A stretch of DNA of 10,646 nt, from positions 229,904 to 240,549 of the forward strand of contig MU646428.1 in assembly GCA_026770585.1 (NCBI GenBank), written 5' to 3'. Below the pieces are notes generated by a model. It made no database searches, had not been told where the DNA came from, and worked only from the letters and a program-made list of their open reading frames with translations. Made by a program: the position numbers and the translations under genes. Within the stretch, counting starts at the first letter, position 1. Each line of letters opens with the position of its first letter. Of the stretch, positions 6,674-10,646 are shown piece by piece. The DNA is from Baffinella frigidus. Taxonomy: Eukaryota > Cryptophyceae > Cryptomonadales > Baffinellaceae.

Positions 6674-9600
6674 CTGGAAAAGCGTTCAGGGTGGAGGGTG
6701 TTAGCTTTGGAGATTCCTGGTACTGAATAGATGGACGTTTCTACACACGGAGATTCCTGGTACTGAATAGATCGACGTTACTACGCATCCTTGACTGCCC
6801 CGGATATTTGGTAATTGCTCTGTCTCGGGTTGGACATGTGGTGTTTAAAATTCAAATTTTGCAGTACAAATCATGGTGTTTACTAATAATTACGGTCCAT
6901 CTAGAAGTTCGCATCTTGTAAGTTCGAAGTTCGATTTGGCCAAGTCCTAGAGCCAATGTGGTAGGACTTGGCCAAATCGAACTTCGGAGTTACGAAGATG
7001 CGAACTTCTAGATGGACCCTTTTGGACATGTGGTGTTTAAAATTCAAATTTTGCAGTACAAATCATGGTGTTTACTAATAATTACGGTCCATCTAGAAGT
7101 TCGCATCTTCGTAACTCCGAAGTTCGATTTGGCCAAGTCCTACCACATTGGCTCTAGGCTACAGGGATTACAGGAGTACTTCGCTCACAAGAAATCGCCC
7201 CCCCCCCCCCCTAGGACCACCATCGGGACCTAGGCATATGCCTACTGTAGGTTCCTAGGAGGAGGCGCTTCCTTATGAGCGAGGTACCCCTGTACGAGCG
7301 AATACGGGCACGCATCGCCCGAGGAGCCTTCCACTCGAGAATGCTGGAGGATCCTTTTTATATGTGGGGTTGTAAATATTTGTACCAGGATAGGGTGTTC
7401 TAACCTCGTGACTGTGCTAATTTCGCAGAGTTACGTGACCAATCAACGAGAGTTACTACACAAATGCCCACTTTTAAAAGCACATGGGTTTTAAATAGGT
7501 CCCTCTAGCATTCTCGTGTGGTTCAGCTAGAGCGGTGTGCATATGTGCATACAAGTTCCGTAAGTGGCGTTCGGGTCATATCTAACCCGCAGAGGTCGTA
7601 GGCCCCTAGGTATCCTCTTGCAGGTCTGAAAAATAAAGTGTCCATCTATATTTCGGGAATTCTGCTGAATTTCACCCCTAAATTTCATCCTTTTTCAAAT
7701 CTGAAAGCGCAGATCCTCGAGATTTGGCCGTCAGCTCCAGATTCTGCTCAAAAAAATCGAGCTGCGATAAAATCGTGACATCTTTACTACAGGCCAAAAA
7801 GATGTTCTAAAGTGATTATAATGCTATTAGACCTGCAGGAGGATATGCCTAGGAAGGAGTGTAACGGGATACTCGCCACTTAAGGGATATCCCGGCCACT
7901 TAAGGGATACTTCAACCACTTAAGAAATACTCACCACTTAAGAGATCCTCTGCACAGGGGGCACACCTCGCCCCAGAAGGGAGCCACGAGGATCTCGAAG
8001 CGCTTGGTGTCGATCCGCATGTACGTCAGATCGTTCTGCCAGACCACGCCAGGTCATAAGTCAGTACGTACCATTTGTACCACGAAAACGAAACGTTGCG
8101 TTGTGAAATCTCCACGTTTGACCTGCGGGGGGGGGGGGGGGGGGTGCTTCAGGAAATGGGATAGGCCCGCCTCAGGAAAGGTCTGGGATAGGCCCGCTTC
8201 AGGAGATGAAATGCCTGGGATGCTACGCTAGAGGGACCTATTGAAAAATCGAGATGCATTTACAAGTGGGCAGTTGTGAAGTAACTTTCGTGGGGTTGGT
8301 CACGTTCCTGTGCAAAAACTGCAGGGTCGCCTGGTAACGTACCTTATCCTGGTACAAATTTTTACAACCCCACATGTAAATAGGCTGCTCCATCATTCTC
8401 GAGTGGTAGGCCCGATTTCATCCGGTCAGGTATTTGATTTACATGTTTCGAAGTCCCCCGAATGCACCAAAATTTACTACACGTTTGTCACGTCCAGCCC
8501 TTATTATTACTTGTATGATCCAACGTGTAGTAAATTTCGTACTTTCGGGGGACTTCGAACCATTTAAATCAAATACCTGACCGGATGAGATTCAGCAACG
8601 ACGCGATGCCCACACGAGGCTATCCATGCGAACAGAATAAAAGGGCGTTTTGAAAATTTGTGGGGAATTGATCACGTTTCCCCCGGGAAAACCGGGAGGA
8701 AACGTGATCATTTGCTGACTTTTGGCGTGTTTCCTGGGCAATAATCCAATAATTGACTGATGAATCTGTTCGCATGGATAGCCTCGTGTGGGCAGGCCCG
8801 CCTTAGGACCGACCGCTAGGCCCGGTTGGACCAAACAGGTTTTTTTGGGGGGGGGTTCTGGGTCGGGACACGTCAGTACATACCACGCCAGATTGATGGA
8901 GGGAAACCGACGCCTTATCCACGTCAGGTTCTACGCGGTTGACTTAAGTATTCAAGGGGTTTCCCCTGAAAGATGTCAAAAGTGGATGTTGCGATCCCTC
9001 TGGCGTGGCACTGCGGGGAATCCAGAGTTGGGATCAACGGTTGACTTGAGTTTTCAACCCCTTGAATACTGAAGTCGACCCAGAGTTAGGATCAAGGGCG
9101 GACAGGAAGCGCAGAAACCGGCTCGTTTCGCCACAGAGTTGAGAGCATTTGCATCACTCAATTCAAGGCTTACGGGCCTTTCTAGGACCTGTTTCGGGAG
9201 TCGTAACGACGAGAAGAAAGGACGCTGAGGTGGTGTGCCGCAGGCTGAGGGGATAGGGGACAGGGAATAGGGGTTGGGGTTGCCACTGAGCAGCCACCGG
9301 GGGCTTCACGGATACAGCCCATCTAAGCGATCTGTACTAGAATCTTATCCACTGCCCTGGAACCTAACAGGTATTTCACCTTGAATTCAAGGTGAAAAGG
9401 TCCTCGGTGGCTGCTAAGTGGGGGGTCGGGGGTTCGCAGGGGTCAAGGGTTAGAGGAAGGGGGTAGGGGTTAGGGGTTGGGGTTTAAGGTTTAGGGTTCA
9501 GGGTTTAGGCGTGCTAGGGCTTAGACAGGGGTTGGGGTTAGGGTTTAGGGTTTAGGGTTTAGGGTTTAGGGTTTAGGGGTGTTAGGGTCTAGGCAGGGTT

Positions 9601-10552
9601 AGGGTTTGAGGGTTAGGGTTCCGGGGTTCGGGTTTAGGAGGTAGGGAATAGGGAACATGGTTTAGGTTTCAGACAGGGTTTAGGGTTTGGGGGTTAGAGA
9701 ATGGGGTTTAGGGTGTGGTAGGGTGTGGTGTGGGCAGAGTTTAGGGGTTGGTTTTACAGGGGTCCCTCGCTCATAAGAAACTGCCCCCGCCATAGGACCA
9801 CCACAGGGCCTAGGCATAGGCCTACTGTAGGGTCTTATGGGGAGGCGGTTTCTTATGAGCGAGGTGCCCCTGTAGGGTTTAGGGGTTGGGTTTAGGGTTT
9901 AGATGTTCCAGGGGGGGTTCACGTCGCGCACCGCGGTGATGCTTCGCGCCACTCTACCCCCCACCCTCCACCCTCCACCCTCCACCCTCCACCCTCCACC
10001 CTCCACCCTCCACCCTCCACCCTCCACCCTCGACCCTCGACACCCTCGACCCTCGACCCTCGACCCTCCAAATCCTACGGAAAATCCCACGAAACGTCCT
10101 ACGTAACAGCCAATCCATCACATTGTTACTAGGTTCTAGGGTTTCGGGAATGGGGTTCAGGGTTCAGGTAGGATCACCTGGGGATCGACGTCACGCACGG
10201 TGCGCGCGATCGACTGCAGCATCAACATCTGCTCCCCTCCACCCCCCACCCCCCACCCTCCACCCTCCACCCTCCGCCCTCGACCCTCCACACTCCACCC
10301 TCCAAATCCTACGGAAAATCCCACGAAAAGTCCTACGGAACAGCCAATCCATCACGGGTCCTTGTCGGTTGAGTCCATGACGGGTCCTTGTCGGGGTTTC
10401 ACCACAGGTCCTTGTCGGTTATCCATCCATCACCGCGCCTTGTCGGGTTGGGCACCTGGGGGTCGACGTCGCGCACGGCGGTGCGCGCGATCGATTGCAG
10501 CATGAAGATCTGCTCCCCGTACTTCTCCGCGAGCTCCTGCGGCAGCGAATAC
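6593..10552 (-). CDS. Roadblock/LC7 dynein light chain (3 exons; 5' end beyond window)
   Basis: Three minus-strand exons (10456-10552, 7967-8035, 6593-6673) join in phase. The first, after a CTCTGCAG acceptor, reads YSLPQELAEKYGEQIFMLQS then IARTAVRDVDPQ. The second reads NDLTYMRIDTKRFEILVAP. The third ends KEKGYTLFVLQRKPGQT and a TAA. This is the family's diagnostic order: a helix with (A/S)R-x-x-V-R-D-(I/V)-DPQ, then NDLT-(F/Y)-x-R-I-x-x-K-x-x-E-I-x-V-AP, then the last strand (Y-x-L-x-V-(I/L)-Q). Roadblock light chains dimerise and bind dynein intermediate chains in cytoplasmic and axonemal dyneins, so a flagellate is likely. The N-terminal third must lie right of 10552, probably outside the window. 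Odd points are an extra segment of about 13 residues (FWGEIKYQMSGAV) between VAP and the last strand, and very long, repeat-filled introns for a protein of about 100 residues. Family-level confidence is high; which dynein it serves is not visible. Confidence 0.86.
6709..6785. repeat. Direct repeat, two copies of about 35 bp
   Basis: GGAGATTCCTGGTACTGAAT followed by AGAT(G/C)GACGTT(T/A)CTAC occurs at about 6709-6744 and 6750-6784. It sits just upstream of the terminal dynein exon, and a degraded copy of that exon follows, so the duplicated block covers exon start plus flank. Confidence 0.85.
6789..6820 (-). pseudogene. Degenerate copy of the start of dynein exon 6593-6673
   Basis: CCTTGACTGCCCCGGATATT corresponds to CCTTGACTGCCCCGGACATC at 6642. 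On the minus strand it reads Asn-Tyr-Gln-Ile-Ser-Gly-Ala-Val-Lys against Lys-Tyr-Gln-Met-Ser-Gly-Ala-Val-Lys in the exon. The acceptor's pyrimidine tract and the downstream part are lost, so it should not be spliced in normally. Confidence 0.75.
6831..7158. repeat. A-B-B'-A-B composite with a perfect 73-bp inverted repeat
   Basis: Segment A (TGGACATGTGGTGTTTAAAA to TTACGGTCC) and segment B (ATCTAGAAGTTCGCATCTT to GGCCAAGTCCTA) occur at 6831-6947 and again at 7023-7141 (offset 192). Between them lies B inverted. 6946-7018 is a perfect 73-bp reverse complement of 7086-7158. The first B has small changes (TTGTAAGTTCG against TTCGTAACTCCG). All of it lies in the last intron of the dynein light-chain gene. 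Confidence 0.93.
7169..7294. mobile_element. TA-flanked MITE, diverged copy in intron
   Basis: The left end TACAGGAGTACTTCGCTCACAAG has three changes from the family, while the right end GAGCGAGGTACCCCTGTA is intact. The core CATCGGGACCTAGGCATATG is also diverged, so this is probably an older insertion. It lies 11 bp from the end of the 73-bp inverted repeat. Confidence 0.88.
7331..7521. mobile_element. 191-bp inverted-repeat element, copy 1
   Basis: The 20-bp ends CCACTCGAGAATGCTGGAGG and CCTCTAGCATTCTCGTGTGG are inverted relatives (18 of 20). The interior includes GGGTTGTAAATATTTGTACCAGGATA and GAGTTACTACACAAATGCCCAC. The same sequence in the opposite orientation lies at 8219-8406. It is non-coding and lies in the last dynein light-chain intron. 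Confidence 0.85.
7522..7870. other. Intronic stretch without recognised features
   Basis: AT-richer than the flanks, with no clear inverted or tandem repeats, no exon with splice sites and no RNA gene recognised. It may be original intron sequence of the dynein light-chain gene. Confidence 0.5.
7871..7946. repeat. Four tandem CCACTTAAGRGAT units (18-20 bp)
   Basis: Units ACTCGCCACTTAAGGGAT, ATCCCGGCCACTTAAGGGAT, ACTTCAACCACTTAAGAAAT and ACTCACCACTTAAGAGAT follow one another. GGCCACTTAAGGGAT equals the right TIR of the second inverted-repeat family, so this is an array built from that element's end. It starts 21 bp beyond the donor of the middle dynein exon. Confidence 0.88.
7967..8035 (-). 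CDS. Dynein light-chain middle exon
   Basis: 69 nt, 23 codons, phase 0 at both ends. The acceptor is GTCTGGCAG, the donor GAG|GTGTGC. It encodes NDLTYMRIDTKRFEILVAP plus FWGE, covering the conserved NDLT...R-I...E-I...VAP block of roadblock proteins. Skipping it would keep the frame but delete a central beta-strand. Confidence 0.85.
8127..8221. repeat. 18-base G run followed by three GGGATAGGCCCGC units
   Basis: G18 at 8127-8144, then GCTTCAGGAAATGGGATAG, GCCCGCCTCAGGAAAGGTCTGGGATAG and GCCCGCTTCAGGAGATG...GGGATG as imperfect tandem copies. In the minus-strand transcript the run becomes a C tract about 90 nt upstream of the middle exon's acceptor. Confidence 0.8.
8219..8406. mobile_element. 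190-bp inverted-repeat element, copy 2 (opposite orientation)
   Basis: Reverse-complement relative of 7331-7521: GCTAGAGGGACCTATT, AAGTGGGCAGTTGTGAAGTAAC, TTGGTCACGTT, ATCCTGGTACAAATTTTTACAACCCCACAT and CATTCTCGAGTGG occur in matching order. The left terminus is degraded. The two copies bracket the middle dynein exon. Confidence 0.85.
8415..8592. mobile_element. Fold-back element with arms of about 70 bp
   Basis: The left arm (8415-8485: ATCCGGTCAGGTATTTGATT, CGAAGTCCCCCGAA, AATTTACTACACGTT) pairs with the right arm (8522-8592) with a few mismatches and small gaps, around a spacer of about 36 nt containing GTCACGTCC. No protein is encoded. Confidence 0.88.
8608..8793. mobile_element. 186-bp element with perfect 28-bp TIRs and inner hairpin
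   Basis: 8608-8635 (GCCCACACGAGGCTATCCAT...) is a perfect reverse complement of 8766-8793. In the middle, 8669-8710 forms a second strong stem (TGATCACGTTTCC ... GGAAACGTGATCA, loop near AAAA). No clear target-site duplication is visible. Confidence 0.9.
8937..9080. mobile_element. 144-bp element with 26-bp TIRs
   Basis: 8937-8962 (GGTTGACTTAAGTATTCAAG...) pairs with 9055-9080 with three mismatches. An internal partial copy GGTTGACTTGAGTTTTCAA lies at about 9039-9057, so the right side has a duplicated end. CCAGAGTT(G/A)GGATCAA also occurs inside (near 9022) and just outside (near 9080). Confidence 0.82.
9081..9282. other. Intronic stretch without recognised features
   Basis: No exon, hairpin or tandem array stands out until the G-rich, telomere-like region begins near 9250 (GGGGATAGGGGACAGGGAATAG). 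Confidence 0.4.
9283..9421. mobile_element. 139-bp element with 17-bp TIRs and a 24-bp palindrome
   Basis: CCACTGAGCAGCCACCG (9283-9299) pairs with CGGTGGCTGCTAAGTGG (9405-9421) with one mismatch. A perfect 24-bp palindrome centred on GAATTC occupies 9374-9397. G-rich telomere-like DNA lies on both sides, so it appears inserted into that tract. Confidence 0.8.
9441..9754 (+). repeat. Interstitial TTTAGGG telomere-like tract, left part
   Basis: Degenerate GGGTTTAG, GGGGTTAG and GGGTTAG units fill this stretch, with a clean run of five or more TTTAGGG units near 9541-9576. This is the telomere unit of plants and many algae. Here it lies inside an intron of a minus-strand gene with coding exons on both sides, so it is not a chromosome end. 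Confidence 0.88.
9755..9874. mobile_element. Full TA-flanked MITE inside telomere-like repeats
   Basis: The family ends are TACAGGGGTCCCTCGCTCAT on the left and GCGAGGTGCCCCTGTA on the right. The left flank GGTTTTA and right flank TAGGGTTTAGG show that it entered a TTTAGGG unit at its TA, with TA now on both sides. Confidence 0.93.
9875..9903 (+). repeat. Interstitial TTTAGGG tract, right part
   Basis: GGGTTTAGGGGTTGGGTTTAG continues the telomere-like tract on the far side of the MITE and ends where the decayed exon copy starts. Confidence 0.85.
9912..9953 (-). pseudogene. Decayed copy of the 10456-10552 dynein exon (oldest)
   Basis: On the minus strand it reads Ala-Arg-Ser-Ile-Thr-Ala-Val-Arg-Asp-Val-Asn-Pro against the functional Ile-Ala-Arg-Thr-Ala-Val-Arg-Asp-Val-Asp-Pro-Gln. 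The CAG|GT donor is replaced by a run of C bases. The 5' half is replaced by the CCACCCT minisatellite. Confidence 0.75.
9954..10123. repeat. CCACCCT minisatellite plus conserved 3' tail, unit 1
   Basis: About ten CCACCCT heptamers are followed by CGACCCT variants, then a unique tail CCAAATCCTACGGAAAATCC ... CAGCCAATCCATCAC. The same tail ends the second array at 10355. In the minus-strand transcript the array is (AGGGTGG)n, G-rich enough for quadruplex formation. Confidence 0.88.
10178..10237 (-). pseudogene. Partial copy of the 10456-10552 dynein exon (younger)
   Basis: It reads Gly-Glu-Gln-Met-Leu-Met-Leu-Gln-Ser-Ile-Ala-Arg-Thr-Val-Arg-Asp-Val-Asp-Pro-Gln and keeps CAG|GTGATC as a possible donor. 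One codon (Ala) of the Thr-Ala-Val run is missing, in frame. The first 12 codons and the acceptor have been replaced by minisatellite. Confidence 0.82.
10238..10355. repeat. CCACCCT minisatellite plus tail, unit 2
   Basis: A shorter CCACCCC/CCACCCT/CGACCCT array is followed by the same CCAAATCCTACGGAAAATCC ... CAGCCAATCCATCAC tail as unit 1, with a few substitutions. Exon fragment, array and tail together define a duplicated block of roughly 180-210 bp. Confidence 0.88.
10352..10447. repeat. About four tandem (G)GGTCCTTGTCGG units, 24-28 bp
   Basis: CACGGGTCCTTGTCGGTTGA, ATGACGGGTCCTTGTCGG, CACAGGTCCTTGTCGGTT and CACCGCGCCTTGTCGGGTT recur with a common CCATCA-like spacer. It ends 8 bases before the donor end of the functional exon. 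Confidence 0.82.
10456..10552 (-). CDS. Dynein light-chain upstream exon in window
   Basis: 97 nt with acceptor CCCTCTGCAG and donor CAG|GTGCCC. One base completes a codon from an exon outside the window, then 32 codons end at Asp-Pro-Gln in phase 0. It encodes the helix ending in ARTAVRDVDPQ, the strongest family signature. Confidence 0.86.
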
Positions 10553-10560
10553 CTGCAGAG

Positions 10561-10646
10561 GGTGCAGGGGTGAGGGGTACAGGATGCAGGGTGTAGGGTG
10601 TGGTGCAGGGGTGAGGGGTACAGGATGTAGGGTGTATGGTGTGGGG
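10561..10646. repeat. 41-bp tandem repeat, two copies
   Basis: GGTGCAGGGGTGAGGGGTAC followed by AGGATG(C/T)AGGGTGTA begins at 10561 and again at 10602. The array reaches the window edge and abuts the acceptor of the dynein exon, so in the transcript it forms the pyrimidine-rich tract before that acceptor. Confidence 0.88.

Noticed and set aside
6515-6730. Plus-strand protein frame (FPLGALFHWSPFPLEP...)
   Set aside because: It is a translation of the 16-bp tandem array joined to the antisense of the dynein exon.
7871-7946. CRISPR-like array
   Set aside because: The units are 18-20 bp without unique spacers, in a eukaryotic intron, and match a transposon terminus.
9374-9397. Transcription-factor or restriction-type operator at the 24-bp palindrome
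   Set aside because: It lies in the middle of an inverted-repeat element, where a hairpin centre is expected. Nothing supports a regulatory role.
9899-10505. Pro-rich frames (HPPPSTLHPPP) and Gly/Trp-rich frames over the minisatellites
   Set aside because: Low-complexity translations of a 7-bp repeat. The real coding signal here is the short minus-strand dynein exon and its decayed copies.

Overview
This window looks like nuclear DNA of a flagellated eukaryotic microbe, most likely an alga. The evidence is GC-rich exons split by GT-AG introns, long non-coding stretches packed with short inverted-repeat elements, interstitial (TTTAGGG)n-type telomere-like repeats, and a gene for an axonemal/cytoplasmic dynein light chain. 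The telomere motif fits green algae, cryptophytes, chlorarachniophytes or dinoflagellates. The ordinary GT donors argue mildly against a typical dinoflagellate. I cannot name the species.

Left part (1-2800): a TTGAGGG array and a palindromic element lead into two divergent genes. On the minus strand, one large exon (636-1221, perhaps from 1431) encodes the N-terminal part of a secreted, Thr/Ser-rich beta-type protein and leaves through a GTGAGT donor toward the left edge. On the plus strand, two exons (1945-2095 and 2639-2768) join in perfect phase into a short, Pro/Tyr/Trp-rich protein of unknown function.

Middle (2800-6590): this is mostly repeats. About ten full or partial copies of one MITE family (TIR starting CAGGGGTACCTCGCTCATAAGAAA-like, flanked by TA) dominate, with a second family (TIR ATCCCTTAAGTGGCCAG), tandem repeats and a dispersed ~80-bp repeat. 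A truncated duplicate of the secreted-protein exon lies at 4726-5099, and a possible plus-strand exon at 5490-5709.

Right part (6593-10552, minus strand): three exons, each too short to stand out as an ORF, form the C-terminal two thirds of a roadblock/LC7 dynein light chain (DYNLRB family). They match the family in order and in splice phase. The N-terminal exon(s) lie beyond the right edge. The introns (2420 and 1293 nt) hold MITEs, hairpins, telomere-like repeats, minisatellites and decayed copies of the gene's own exons. Exon 10456-10552 has two degenerate upstream copies embedded in a 7-bp minisatellite, and exon 6593-6673 has partial copies on both sides. The middle exon is bracketed by two inverted copies of a ~190-bp element, which makes it a candidate for exon skipping or circular RNA.

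No prokaryotic system, rRNA, tRNA or CRISPR array was seen. The main interest is genome architecture: a compact conserved gene exploded by inverted-repeat elements, with several internal controls (empty sites, TA duplications) that show how the elements moved.
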